Part shown: positions 16,611 to 26,204 of the stretch, piece by piece
Numbering within the stretch: position 1 is the stretch's first letter
Layout of the letters: every line of letters begins with the position of its first letter
Notes under the pieces: model-generated
The model's database searches: none
The model's input: only the letters and a program-made list of their open reading frames with translations
What the model was told of the DNA's origin: nothing
Program-made: the position numbers and the translations under genes
Source of the DNA: Psychrobacter okhotskensis
Lineage (GTDB): Bacteria; Pseudomonadota; Gammaproteobacteria; Pseudomonadales; Moraxellaceae
Length of the DNA: 64,000 nt
Assembly (NCBI RefSeq): GCF_013248965.1
Contig: NZ_JABRVQ010000001.1
Span: 186,001 to 250,000, forward strand
Direction: 5' to 3'

Positions 16611-18806
16611 ATGTCTATATATTCAAACCTTGTGGTGCACTCTAACCTGTTGACGACAGATTATACGCCAACGAAGATGAGCAGGCGCGCGCGTTTACCA
16701 CTAATGGTTGCAGGTCTGTTGCTGACGGCACAAGCGCAGGCATTTTTGCCAACGCCAGCAGAGCTTGTGACCACAGGCGCGTTAGCGTTGGATAACAAAG
16801 CTGATGCTGAGCTAGATAATAACATCAAGCCAAATAGCACCTCAAATAAAGATGTCACTGATCAGCCACGCACCAATAAAACTACTAGCGGTGTCGATAA
16901 TAACGTCAGTAGTATTACCAACATTACTGCCGAGCAGCTGCTAGCATCGTGGCGCGAGAAGGCAAAAACAGAAAACCTAGCCCAGCATACGACATGGCGA
17001 CGTTTATTGTACTTCTTTGATGATCAAAAAAACTTAATTGGTAAGAAAAAAGACACAAGTCTCGTTGAGGATGCTAGCTTCTTTTTGAGTGAAAAAGGTC
17101 AACAAGACTCAGGTGCAGAGCTTGATGCGTTGCTGGTCGCCCTTGCTGAAGAATTAGCACCGACGCCTAACACGACCGTTAAAAAAAACACAGCGATTAA
17201 AAATAATACCGCTAATAACTCGGTGCTCTGTCGTTTCCCAGCGCGCGTTCAATGGCTGACTGATACGCTAAATATTGATAAGACAAACTGGCAAGCTGAG
17301 TGTCCAGAGCTGAATGAGTGGATGCAAACACTAGCGCCCGAGCAGCTGTCTATTATGTTTGCCGAAGAGTATTTGGACAATCCTATATCAGCCTTTGCCC
17401 ATACTTTATTGCGTATTGACTCAAAGGCCAGTGTGGCTGATCCCAGTCAGATTCATCATGCCTACGCGTTGAATTATACGGTCGATGGTGATCCAGACGA
17501 CAGCTTTTTGATTTATGCTTTCAAATCTATGACAGGTGGCTATGATAACGCCATCGAAATCGATCCTTATCCAGAAAAGCTGGCGAAGTATCTCAAAGAC
17601 GATGAGCGTGATGCGTGGACGTATCAGTTGAATTTGACCCCAAGCGAGGTGCAGCAAATCATGTTGCATGTTTGGGAGACCAAAGGGTTAGAGTTACCGT
17701 ATTACTTCACCACCGATAATTGCGCCTCTGAGGTTTTACGTCTTATCGACGTCGTGCGCCCACAGCAGCATTTATTAAGCCGACTGCCTTATGCCGTCGT
17801 ACCTTCTGACGTCATTCAGCTGCTTAATGAAGAAGACTTACTGGCAAACCCTAGTTATACGCCAGCTGATGATACTGTGCGTCAAGCCGCGCTCAATCAA
17901 GCCAAGGTCGCCGCTAAGCTAGGTTATCAGCCATTGCCTAAAGAGGCAGCCCAAGAGATCAAATCTGCAGAGCGCAATCCAGCATCCAGTATGTCAGCAG
18001 ATGGTCAAACCATACGCAACCTGCCTATCGTCGCTTCGAACAATAACCCAATAGATAGACATCCATTGCAAATGGTACAGATTGGTGTCGGACAACGCGG
18101 TGACAATAACTATATCGATGTGGGTGTGCGTGCAGGTTTTCATGACACCCTTGATCGTACCACTGGGTTTTCACAGTTTTTTAATTTAGAAGGGCTGGCA
18201 GCGACGCTACGCTTTTATGATAATGATGACAACAGTAACAATAAACAGCCGGACAGCGTAGTCTTGCAGAACATTACACTGCTGCGTGGCCGCTCATTTA
18301 ACCCAGTAAATAGCGCTAAGCAAGGCAAAACTTGGGGTGTCAGTGTCGAGGCAACCCGAGTAAACGATGGCTCACAGCAAGCTGGCAGCGATCATTTGGT
18401 CGGGAGCGTGGGCTATGAGACGGGCTGGTCGTGGGCGTTTGGTACGCCAAGCGCTGGTACTGGCGAGATGCCGCCGCAGCTATGTTACGCATTGCTATCA
18501 GGCACGGGGCAAGCAGGGCGCGGTATCAATAAAGGCTTTCGAGTAGGTGCAGGCGTGAATGCTGGTTGCCGTTATCAGATTAACAATCAGTTACGCGCGC
18601 AGGCTGAATTGCAATTGCCATATTGGTATCATGGCAGCAGTGATGACTCTAACGCTCGCGGTCACTACTGGCAGCCGGTCTCAACGTTAGGTCTGCAATA
18701 CGATATCGATAAAAAACAAGCATTACGTATTAATGCTAATTATGAATGGCAAGATCGCATCGATGCTAATGACGACGTGCAGCTGTCATACAGACGCTAT
18801 TTCTAA
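16611..18806 (+). CDS. DUF4105 (Lnb-like) exported protein with outer-membrane-type C-terminus
   Basis: A 731-residue exported protein. A signal peptide follows an in-frame ATG at 16677 (MSRRARLPLMVAGLLLTAQA, cleavage near AQA-FLP); the ATG at 16611 adds 22 residues. Residues about 80-420 form the DUF4105 region. Marks are ISAFAHTLLRID with its histidine, and PYYFTTDNCASEVLRLID with a Cys that recalls papain-like lipid-modifying or peptidase folds. The C-terminal 250 residues alternate polar and aromatic residues and end in SYRRYF, a terminal aromatic typical of outer-membrane beta barrels. The enzymatic role is unknown; family members act on lipids or glycans at the envelope. Confidence 0.8.
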   Translation: MSIYSNLVVHSNLLTTDYTPTKMSRRARLPLMVAGLLLTAQAQAFLPTPAELVTTGALALDNKADAELDNNIKPNSTSNKDVTDQPRTNKTTSGVDNNVSSITNITAEQLLASWREKAKTENLAQHTTWRRLLYFFDDQKNLIGKKKDTSLVEDASFFLSEKGQQDSGAELDALLVALAEELAPTPNTTVKKNTAIKNNTANNSVLCRFPARVQWLTDTLNIDKTNWQAECPELNEWMQTLAPEQLSIMFAEEYLDNPISAFAHTLLRIDSKASVADPSQIHHAYALNYTVDGDPDDSFLIYAFKSMTGGYDNAIEIDPYPEKLAKYLKDDERDAWTYQLNLTPSEVQQIMLHVWETKGLELPYYFTTDNCASEVLRLIDVVRPQQHLLSRLPYAVVPSDVIQLLNEEDLLANPSYTPADDTVRQAALNQAKVAAKLGYQPLPKEAAQEIKSAERNPASSMSADGQTIRNLPIVASNNNPIDRHPLQMVQIGVGQRGDNNYIDVGVRAGFHDTLDRTTGFSQFFNLEGLAATLRFYDNDDNSNNKQPDSVVLQNITLLRGRSFNPVNSAKQGKTWGVSVEATRVNDGSQQAGSDHLVGSVGYETGWSWAFGTPSAGTGEMPPQLCYALLSGTGQAGRGINKGFRVGAGVNAGCRYQINNQLRAQAELQLPYWYHGSSDDSNARGHYWQPVSTLGLQYDIDKKQALRINANYEWQDRIDANDDVQLSYRRYF

Positions 18807-18914
18807 CCACTATTTCTAGCCGCTGTCTTCATAAGTAGTATTTTTAGATGGTGCGTGAAAGACTGGTAATGAAAAACTTGTGCCAAAAGGCTTTTGTTAA
18901 AGAAAGGACGCATT

Positions 18915-19754
18915 ATGAGTACGCAAAATTTACTGATTATTGGACAAGGTGATATCGGTTTGCCCGTTACCAATAAACTTGCTGAGGAAGGCTCATCGGT
19001 CACAGGCCTTGCCCGCAATGAACGCGAGCATTATGATTTGAATAGTAATGCAAAGTTTATGCAAGCTGATGCGTTGACGCTTAGCGCTGCCCAACTGCAA
19101 GAATTTACTCATATTGCAATTATCGTCACTCCTGATGAGTATTCAACCAGCGGTTATCACGACAGTTATTTGGCGATTAATCAACACTTAGCAGAGTTTG
19201 CGGATAAGCTAACCAACCTTGCGCGCGTTGTTTTTATTTCCTCAACGGGTGTTTATGGTCAGGATAGTGGCGAATGGATTGATGCAGATACTGTGCCTGT
19301 CAGCCCTGAGCGCGAAGCATCAAAGGTCATCTTGCAAGCAGAACAAGTGCTGCAACAAGGCTTTGGCGATAAAGCCGTTATCATTCGTCCGAGCGGTATT
19401 TATGGTCGCGCGCGTCTCATGCGCCTACGCAAGGCCAAAGAGAAACAAAAAGAGCCAGTAGCCGCACAGCACTGGAGTAATCGTATTATGGATCGTGATT
19501 TGGTCAATATTATCATCAACATCCTGACCATTGAGGCACCAAAGCCACTTTATATCGCCACTGACTATGCGCCCGTCACCACTCATGAGCTAGGCGTTTG
19601 GTTAAGCGAGCAGATAGGTGAGACACCGCCTACTATTGATCATTCAAAAACAGCAGTTACGGGGAAGCGCTTGCATAGCAACATTCCGTTAGCTTGGCTG
19701 GATTATCCTGACTGGCAAGCAGGTTATCGTGATATTTTGAGTTATCAAGAGTAA
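18915..19754 (+). CDS. NAD-dependent epimerase/dehydratase family protein (YeeZ-like SDR)
   Basis: An extended or atypical short-chain dehydrogenase-type protein of 279 residues. The Rossmann glycine motif is LLIIGQGDIGLPV near the N-terminus. FISSTGVYGQDSGEW holds the Ser-Tyr region of the active site, but the classical YxxxK is not clear, as in the YeeZ group. The chosen start is ATG 18915, which has AAAGGA eight bases upstream; an ATG at 18894 in frame lacks such a site. Substrate unknown. The following hypothetical gene is 57 bases downstream in the same direction. Confidence 0.8.
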   Translation: MSTQNLLIIGQGDIGLPVTNKLAEEGSSVTGLARNEREHYDLNSNAKFMQADALTLSAAQLQEFTHIAIIVTPDEYSTSGYHDSYLAINQHLAEFADKLTNLARVVFISSTGVYGQDSGEWIDADTVPVSPEREASKVILQAEQVLQQGFGDKAVIIRPSGIYGRARLMRLRKAKEKQKEPVAAQHWSNRIMDRDLVNIIINILTIEAPKPLYIATDYAPVTTHELGVWLSEQIGETPPTIDHSKTAVTGKRLHSNIPLAWLDYPDWQAGYRDILSYQE

Positions 19755-19811
19755 GATGATAGTTTGATTTAATTAGAATTGTTTTTATGTTTTATAGTTT
19801 ATGGAGACTTC

Positions 19812-20825
19812 ATGACCCAGCCTTCTACTTCTGATGACCGTTTGTCTCATGCTAATCTGGCAGCAGAAGGCGGTAAGCTGGCAGAAAACCATGTGCAAAA
19901 AAAGGCTGAGCAATCATCCATGCTAGCTGATTCACAGCAGCCTGCAATCGTCCATCCCAATTTTGATCCCAGTCAATCGCCCCTTGATCCTGCACGTCCG
20001 TTAAGTGATATTCCAGAACCTGCTCGATGCTTAAATGGTCAATTACGACGGCTTTATGGGAATTCTGCGCGCTTTTATCAGCCTAATGAGGCGACACTAT
20101 CAAAGTGGGCGCTTATTGCCTCAGAGGCGCTGACTGAGCATTTGTCCTTACTCAATGCCGCCCAACTTGTTGAGTTTCCCGACAGCTTTTATCACAATCA
20201 TAGCGAGCAGCCATTATTATCGCCATTAACCGATATGACTTTGTTGGACATGTCAGATATTCAGCAAGCACTTCGTGCTTATCCAAAACTGCATCGTTAC
20301 GGTTTTACGCTTGCGGATAGTCCGCTACAGAGCGATCCGAACAAGATTAATAAGAGCACCAAAAGTACTTCAGCGTCGCTGCGTGCATTGACCAAACACT
20401 ATAATCCTGATGAATTACTCAGCAGCCTCTATGCCGATGATTGGCAAGTGGTTTTGCAGCCGCAGCAGTTTGAGACAGGCGAGGGCAGTTTGGCGACGGA
20501 TATTATGGCGTGTAGTGTCGCCGTTCATGCCCTAAAGCAATGTAGTACGCGCAAAAGCATCAATCATAGCTATAGCGCTGCGCAAATCTGTCAGCATGTA
20601 CGCAGCTATCTGCTTAGCCAAATTGTTTGTGAGCCCGCCCAGCGCCATGCTTATCGTCAGATGCGCATATTTGCTGGGCATATCATTGTTGCCGCTTATC
20701 ATTTAGGCTGGGATATACAAGTGAGCCATGATGGCCAGTGTTATTTTAATTGTTCATCGCGCAGTGGCCTATTGACTCGTTATCCTAACATGCAGGATTA
20801 CGACATCAATGGTTGGTCAAGCTGA
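19812..20825 (+). CDS. Conserved hypothetical protein
   Basis: I do not recognise this 337-residue protein. The ATG at 19812 is favoured by ATGGAGA just upstream; an earlier in-frame ATG (19779) has no such site. Residues 1-75 are polar and probably disordered (rich in Gln, Ser, Ala, Pro). The remainder is mostly helical, with no signal peptide, membrane span or nucleotide motif visible. The end, YPNMQDYDINGWSS, is polar. Its place between the SDR gene and pyrE, all on the plus strand with short gaps, suggests shared transcription but no clear pathway link. Confidence 0.6.
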   Translation: MTQPSTSDDRLSHANLAAEGGKLAENHVQKKAEQSSMLADSQQPAIVHPNFDPSQSPLDPARPLSDIPEPARCLNGQLRRLYGNSARFYQPNEATLSKWALIASEALTEHLSLLNAAQLVEFPDSFYHNHSEQPLLSPLTDMTLLDMSDIQQALRAYPKLHRYGFTLADSPLQSDPNKINKSTKSTSASLRALTKHYNPDELLSSLYADDWQVVLQPQQFETGEGSLATDIMACSVAVHALKQCSTRKSINHSYSAAQICQHVRSYLLSQIVCEPAQRHAYRQMRIFAGHIIVAAYHLGWDIQVSHDGQCYFNCSSRSGLLTRYPNMQDYDINGWSS

Positions 20826-20886
20826 CCAATAATGCGTACAATAACGCCAATTTTTTGCTCTTCTTTTTGTCAATAGGAACGCTTCC

Positions 20887-21621
20887 ATGCTTAATGCCTC
20901 AATGCCTAATGCGCAACACCCTTCTTTCTCCTCACATCAATTTATCCAACTGGCTTTAGACAATCAAGTTCTCAAATTTGGCGAGTTCGTGCTCAAGTCT
21001 GGTCGCATCAGTCCGTATTTTTTTAATGCAGGCTTGCTGGCGTCAGGTGAGATGTTGTCGTTGCTCGCGTGTGGTTATGCTGATGCCTTGGCTGAGCAAA
21101 TGGCCGAACAGATGGCAGCTAACAATAACGGTGCAGAGCAGCAAGAGCTGGTCATTTTTGGTGCGGCCTATAAAGGCATTCCATTTGTGGCTGCAACCGC
21201 GCAAGCGTTATGGCTGCATCATGGCATTAATGCCGAATGGGGTTATAACCGTAAAGAAGCCAAAACCCACGGTGAAGGGGGTAATTTGGTAGGTGCTGAT
21301 GTCAGTGGCAAAGCCGTTTGGGTACTTGACGATGTGATTACGGCGGGCACAGCGATGCGCGAAGTGGTCGATATTTTAGAGCAAGCAGGTGCTAGTGTGG
21401 CCGGTATTATAGTGGCCCTTGATCGTAAAGAAAAAGGCCAAAGCGATCATTCTGCTATTCAAGAGCTTGCTGCGACCCTAAAAGTACCAGTACGTGCACT
21501 CGTCGATATCGACGATTTAATCAGCTATTTAGCGGATGACCATGACGTACAAAGCGGTCAGTATAAAGATGCGACGCAACTGGCAAAAATGCAGCATTAC
21601 CGCGCGCAGTACGGTGTATAG
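20887..21621 (+). CDS. pyrE: Orotate phosphoribosyltransferase
   Basis: Transfers phosphoribose from PRPP to orotate, giving OMP in pyrimidine synthesis. The PRPP-binding motif VWVLDDVITAGTAMRE is near residues 145-160. LKSGRISPYFFNAG (about 36-49) and GYNRKEAKTHGEGG match the substrate and flexible-loop regions. At 244 residues it is about 30 longer than E. coli PyrE, through about 15 N-terminal residues and an Ala/Gln/Asn-rich insertion (AEQMAANNNGAEQQE). The start follows ATAGGAA. No attenuator hairpin with a T-run is obvious upstream. Confidence 0.94.
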   Translation: MLNASMPNAQHPSFSSHQFIQLALDNQVLKFGEFVLKSGRISPYFFNAGLLASGEMLSLLACGYADALAEQMAEQMAANNNGAEQQELVIFGAAYKGIPFVAATAQALWLHHGINAEWGYNRKEAKTHGEGGNLVGADVSGKAVWVLDDVITAGTAMREVVDILEQAGASVAGIIVALDRKEKGQSDHSAIQELAATLKVPVRALVDIDDLISYLADDHDVQSGQYKDATQLAKMQHYRAQYGV

Positions 21622-21678
21622 TTGGGTACTGAAGTTTGAATCTATTCTAATAATAATATAACGTAAGTGAGCCTTATC

Positions 21679-22650
21679 ATGAGCCAAGAAAAGCAAAAAA
21701 AATCTCTAAAAATACTCGTCATTATGGATCCTATCGAGCGGGTTAATTATAAAAAAGACACCAGCCTTGCGATGATGTGGGCAGCACAAGATCGAGGACA
21801 CACACTGGGCTATTGCCAAATACATGATCTATGGTTGGATCGTGGGCAGCTGATGATAGATGCGCAGCCAGTAACCGTTGCACGCAATCCTGAAGATTTT
21901 TATACGCTAGGCGACAAGGCGACAGTGTCAGTCAGCGACTATGACGTGATTTTGATGCGTAAAGATCCCCCGTTTGACATGCGCTTTATCTATGCGACTT
22001 ATATGCTCGATCATGCCAAATCGGCAGGTGTGTTGGTGGTCAATGACCCACAAGCAATTCGCGACTGTAATGAGAAATTGTTTGCAACTTGGTTTAGCGA
22101 CTATATGAGCCCAACGATTGTGACCAGTAAACAAGCGCATATTCGCAAGTTTATCGCTGAACAGCAAGACGTTATCGTCAAGCCGTTAGATGGTATGGGC
22201 GGTACTGGTATTTTTCGTTTGACTGCTGATAGCCCAAACATTGGAGTGACGCTGGAGATATTAACTGAGCTTGAGACCTTGCCAATTATGGCACAGCGTT
22301 ATTTACCAGAGATCAAACAAGGCGATAAGCGCGTGCTAATCGTCGATGGCGTGGTAATCGATTATAGCTTGGCGCGTATTCCTACCAAAGGCGAGACCCG
22401 TGGTAATCTGGCTGCCGGCGGTAGCGGTGTGGCTATGCCGCTGACTGACGTTGAGCGTCAAGTCGCAGAAGTGGTCGCGCCAATCGTCAAAGAAAAAGGA
22501 CTAATGTTCGTCGGCTTAGACTTAATCGGTGGCCGTATTACGGAGATTAACGTCACTAGTCCAACTTGCGTACGTGAGATTGATGACCAATGTGGCACCG
22601 ATATTGGTACAGACTTTATCGTAGCGATTGAAAATAAATTGGCTGTCTAA
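21679..22650 (+). CDS. gshB: Glutathione synthetase
   Basis: ATP-grasp ligase joining gamma-glutamylcysteine and glycine; cytosolic. Visible marks are IMDPIERVNYKKDTSLAMMW at the N-terminus, VILMRKDPPFDMRFIYATY, the ATP-binding VIVKPLDGMGGTGIFRL and the C-terminal INVTSPTCVREID. The length of 323 is near the family norm (315). The ATG at 21679 is preferred, with AAGTGAG upstream; a GTG at 21667 is in frame and possible. Glutathione made here could serve the Kef-type antiporter encoded at 50.7 kb, whose family is glutathione-gated. Confidence 0.95.
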   Translation: MSQEKQKKSLKILVIMDPIERVNYKKDTSLAMMWAAQDRGHTLGYCQIHDLWLDRGQLMIDAQPVTVARNPEDFYTLGDKATVSVSDYDVILMRKDPPFDMRFIYATYMLDHAKSAGVLVVNDPQAIRDCNEKLFATWFSDYMSPTIVTSKQAHIRKFIAEQQDVIVKPLDGMGGTGIFRLTADSPNIGVTLEILTELETLPIMAQRYLPEIKQGDKRVLIVDGVVIDYSLARIPTKGETRGNLAAGGSGVAMPLTDVERQVAEVVAPIVKEKGLMFVGLDLIGGRITEINVTSPTCVREIDDQCGTDIGTDFIVAIENKLAV

Positions 22651-22906
22651 GTTCAATAGCTATTTCAAATAAACAGTTATTTGAGCTAAATAGTCATTAA
22701 CCTTTATAATTATTAAACTGTAAAGTTATCAAGCTTTAGTAGTAAGAAAAGAGTGATTGAAAAGAAACTTATGTTCATAAAAAACCTAATAATTATGCTA
22801 AGATATCTTGATTATTTATCATAATTTTATATGATAGGACAGTATTATCGAGCTATAAGATGATACCAAGCACTGTATCAACTCTTTCATAACACAAGGA
22901 CGTACT

Positions 22907-23350
22907 ATGAATACATTTGCAAAATCACTCTTACTTACCGCAGGCCTAGCATTGGGTTTTAGTGCCAGTGCAGCAGACCAACTCAACAATACCAAGTGGA
23001 CCACTTACAACGATAGTGGCAAGCCTGATGCGGTGTTAAGGTTTTCTGAAAGCAACGGTAAGCTTTCGGCCAAAATTGTTGAGATTTTGGACCCTCGTGC
23101 CAAAAATAAAAAAGTCTGTGATGAATGTAAAGGTAAATTCAAAAACAAGCCTTTGACGGGAGCGACGGTGCTGTGGGATTTAGAGCCAGATGCTAACGAT
23201 CCTAATAAATATGTCAATGGTAGCGGTATTGAGCCAGAGACTGGCAGAACCTTTTCTGGAAAAGCAGAATTACAAGGCGATACGCTGAAGCTACGTGGCT
23301 ATAAAGGCATCTCATTACTGGGTAAAACTCGTATTTTAAAACGCCGTTAA
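22907..23350 (+). CDS. DUF2147 exported protein
   Basis: A 147-residue periplasmic protein. The signal peptide MNTFAKSLLLTAGLALGFSA is followed by a cut near ASA-ADQ. The mature part has the DUF2147 pattern: NTKWTTYNDSGKPDAVLRF, a CDECKG motif with two cysteines (probably a disulfide), LDPRAKN, and GYKGISLLGKTRILKR at the end. The family folds as a small lipocalin-like barrel; the ligand is unknown. A start with AAGGACG upstream and a downstream terminator make it a single-gene unit. Confidence 0.88.
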   Translation: MNTFAKSLLLTAGLALGFSASAADQLNNTKWTTYNDSGKPDAVLRFSESNGKLSAKIVEILDPRAKNKKVCDECKGKFKNKPLTGATVLWDLEPDANDPNKYVNGSGIEPETGRTFSGKAELQGDTLKLRGYKGISLLGKTRILKRR

Positions 23351-23390
23351 GCATTGACGTTTTACCCTTCAATCTAAGTCATCAACAAAG

Positions 23391-23423
23391 CCAAGTCGCG
23401 ATTGCTCACGGCTTGGATTTTTG
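23391..23423 (+). terminator. Terminator after DUF2147 gene
   Basis: An 8-bp stem with one G-T pair, CCAAGTCG (23391-23398) with CGGCTTGG (23409-23416), followed by ATTTTTGTT. Confidence 0.7.
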
Positions 23424-23571
23424 TTATTGGTAAACCAGAAATTACTGTATATAAGACATTGATTTCCTCTATACTATGCGGGCTTTTACAGTGTCAGTAT
23501 TCTCTAACGATCGATATGACTGCAGGCTGACAAACCCTTCATATAAATAAAGAAAAGATAGGCAGACGTTC

Positions 23572-24657
23572 ATGAAAACACCGCATATATTGATGATGGC
23601 TGCTGGCACAGGTGGGCACGTATTTCCAGCGCTTGCCGTGGCCGAAGCACTAACCGAGCGCGGTGCTATTATCCATTGGTTAGGGACGCCAAACGGTATG
23701 GAGAATGGCTTGGTTGCGCCGACTGGGTATCAGTTTCATGCTATCGATATGCAGGGCCTGCGCGGTAAAGGGCTAGGGCGCTTACTAAAATTGCCGGTTA
23801 CCTTACTCTCAGCTACCATGGCCGCCATCAAAGTCATTCGCAACAATCAGATTGATATTGTCGTTGGCTTTGGCGGTTATGTGACTGCACCCGGTGGGAT
23901 TGCGGCGCGTCTGACCAAAACACCGCTGATTATTCACGAGCAAAATGCCATTGCTGGTATGAGTAATCGTTATTTGGCTAAGATGGCCACTAAAGTATTA
24001 CAAGCATTTGAGAATACCTTTGCGAATAGTCAGCTTGATGCTAAGCTTGAAACGGTTGGCAATCCAGTGCGTAACGCCATTACGGGGGTTGCCGAACCGG
24101 CTGAGCGTTATGATGTCACTGATAGCTCACCACTTAAGTTGTTGGTCGTAGGCGGCTCACTTGGTGCGCAAGTTTTAAACGAAATCGTACCAAAAGCGCT
24201 GGCATTAATAGACCGTCCTTTTGAAGTGCGTCATCAGTGTGGCCGTAATAACGACGCAGCCACGCAAACGGCTTATGATAGCGAGAATTTAAGTGCGCAT
24301 CACTTTACCGTACAGCCCTTTATCGATGACATGGCAGCGGCTTATAATTGGGCGGATATGATTGTTTGCCGCGCAGGCGCATTGACCGTTACCGAAATCC
24401 AAAACGTCGGTATCGCTGCGATTTTTGTGCCGCTACCGCATGCCGTTGATGACCATCAAACAGCGAATGCGCGTACCTTGACATCACACGAGGCAGCGAT
24501 TTTATTACCGCAGTCTGAGCTGACAGCGAAGCGTTTAAGTGATGAGCTTGCTGTACTGGATCGACAAACCTGCTTGACGATGGCCAAAAAAGGCCATGCG
24601 CTCGCCAATCGCCGCGCCAGCCAGCAAGTCGCTGATATTATCTGGCAAGCATTATAA
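23572..24657 (+). CDS. murG: UDP-N-acetylglucosamine transferase MurG
   Basis: Membrane-associated GT28 glycosyltransferase adding GlcNAc to lipid I to form lipid II. N-terminal marks are MMAAGTGGHVFPALAVAEAL (about residues 9-28), then GFGGYVTAPGGIAA and IIHEQNAIAGMSNR. The donor domain has LLVVGGSLGAQVLNE, and VCRAGALTVTEI binds UDP-GlcNAc. The length of 361 matches the family. It opens the window's portion of the division and cell wall cluster; ftsW, which usually precedes it, is not here. murC follows after 79 bases. Confidence 0.96.
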   Translation: MKTPHILMMAAGTGGHVFPALAVAEALTERGAIIHWLGTPNGMENGLVAPTGYQFHAIDMQGLRGKGLGRLLKLPVTLLSATMAAIKVIRNNQIDIVVGFGGYVTAPGGIAARLTKTPLIIHEQNAIAGMSNRYLAKMATKVLQAFENTFANSQLDAKLETVGNPVRNAITGVAEPAERYDVTDSSPLKLLVVGGSLGAQVLNEIVPKALALIDRPFEVRHQCGRNNDAATQTAYDSENLSAHHFTVQPFIDDMAAAYNWADMIVCRAGALTVTEIQNVGIAAIFVPLPHAVDDHQTANARTLTSHEAAILLPQSELTAKRLSDELAVLDRQTCLTMAKKGHALANRRASQQVADIIWQAL

Positions 24658-24736
24658 GCGTCGGTCTTAGCATTAATTTTGTCAGCGATTTTTTACTTTA
24701 GCAAATTTCATTAGTCTTATATAAAGAGAAAACCCT

Positions 24737-26173
24737 ATGTCTATTCCTGCGAAAGCCTTACCTAAGCGTTTGATTGAAATACCAGAGATGCGCCGTATTC
24801 AGCACTTGCATTTTGTCGGTATTGGCGGCTCGGGGATGTGCGGTATCGCGGAAGTGATGAAGAATCAGGGCTATCAAGTCAGCGGTTCTGATATTGCTGA
24901 TAGCCTGGTGACTCGCCGTCTACAGCAGATTGGTATTGAGATATCGATAGGTCACGATTCCAAAAATATTGCCAATGCGGATGTCATCGTTGTATCGTCA
25001 GCGATTGATCGCAGCAATCCTGAAGTAAAAGCAGCGCTTGAAGCGCGTCTGCCAGTGGTACGCCGCGCCGATATGTTGGGTGAATTAATGCGTTATCGTC
25101 ATGGCATTGCCGTGGCCGGCGCGCATGGCAAGACCACAACGACCAGTTTGCTCACTACGATGATGGCAGAAGGGCAGCTCGATCCTACCTACGTGATTGG
25201 TGGTAAGCTGAACGCTTCTGGCAAAAATGCCGCACTGGGTAGCAGCCGTTTCTTAGTAGCAGAAGCCGATGAGTCTGATGCCTCGTTTTTGTCTTTGCAT
25301 CCGATGGCTGCAATTGTGACCAACATCGATCAAGACCATATGGAAACGTATGAAAATAGTTTTGACAAATTAAAAGCCGCTTATATTCAGTTTTTACAAA
25401 ATATGCCGTTTTATGGTTTGGCCGTCGTGTGCGGTGATGACCCAGAATTATATGCGATGATTGATGATATTGGTCGTCCCGTATTGACCTTTGGGCTTGA
25501 GCCTTTTAACGATGTACAGGCCGTTGACTTGGTGACAGAGGGCACAAAAACTCACTTTACCGTATTGCGCCGTGACCGCGAGCCTTTACGTTTGACCCTT
25601 AATATTCCTGGTACTCATAACGTCTACAATGCGCTTGCCGCTATTACCATGGCGACAGATGAAGGTGTCGATGACGAGGCCATCAAACGCGCCTTGCAAA
25701 AATTCGAAGGCGTGGGTCGTCGTTTTGAGCAGCATGCCTCTGTCAGTATCGATGATGGTGACGTGTTGTTGATTGACGATTATGGTCATCATCCAAAAGA
25801 AGTCGACGCGACGATTAAAGCGGCGCGTCAAAGCTTCCCTGAGCGTCGTTTGGTAATGATGTTTCAGCCGCACCGTTATAGCCGTACCCGCGATTGTTTT
25901 GATGATTTTGTCGAAGTACTCTCCAGCGTAGATGAGCTATTATTATTAGACGTATATTCAGCAGGTGAAAGCCCGATTACTGGTGCTGATACCAAGTCAT
26001 TGGCACGTAGCATTCGGCTGCGCGGTGAAGTTGAACCGACGATTATTGACAAGGACAATTTAGCACCGGTCATGCAGCGTTTACTAAAAGCCAATGATAT
26101 GCTGATTACCCAAGGTGCGGGTAATGTGGGCCAGATAGCAGTCGATTTGGCCGCCAATAACCTTTATATCTAA
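24737..26173 (+). CDS. murC: UDP-N-acetylmuramate--L-alanine ligase
   Basis: Cytosolic ATP-dependent Mur ligase adding L-alanine to UDP-MurNAc. The N-terminal domain has [16 protein letters not shown] (about residues 27-42), the ATP loop is [14 protein letters not shown], and [13 protein letters not shown] and [10 protein letters not shown] are the magnesium-site regions. The C-terminal domain has [13 protein letters not shown] and [10 protein letters not shown]. The length of 478 is normal. Start ATG follows AAAGAGAAAACCCT. ddl follows after 31 bases, suggesting one transcript. Confidence 0.97.
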   Translation: MSIPAKALPKRLIEIPEMRRIQHLHFVGIGGSGMCGIAEVMKNQGYQVSGSDIADSLVTRRLQQIGIEISIGHDSKNIANADVIVVSSAIDRSNPEVKAALEARLPVVRRADMLGELMRYRHGIAVAGAHGKTTTTSLLTTMMAEGQLDPTYVIGGKLNASGKNAALGSSRFLVAEADESDASFLSLHPMAAIVTNIDQDHMETYENSFDKLKAAYIQFLQNMPFYGLAVVCGDDPELYAMIDDIGRPVLTFGLEPFNDVQAVDLVTEGTKTHFTVLRRDREPLRLTLNIPGTHNVYNALAAITMATDEGVDDEAIKRALQKFEGVGRRFEQHASVSIDDGDVLLIDDYGHHPKEVDATIKAARQSFPERRLVMMFQPHRYSRTRDCFDDFVEVLSSVDELLLLDVYSAGESPITGADTKSLARSIRLRGEVEPTIIDKDNLAPVMQRLLKANDMLITQGAGNVGQIAVDLAANNLYI

Positions 26174-26204
26174 TAAGCTAAAAAGAATTCTAGGAACTAT
26201 CCTT

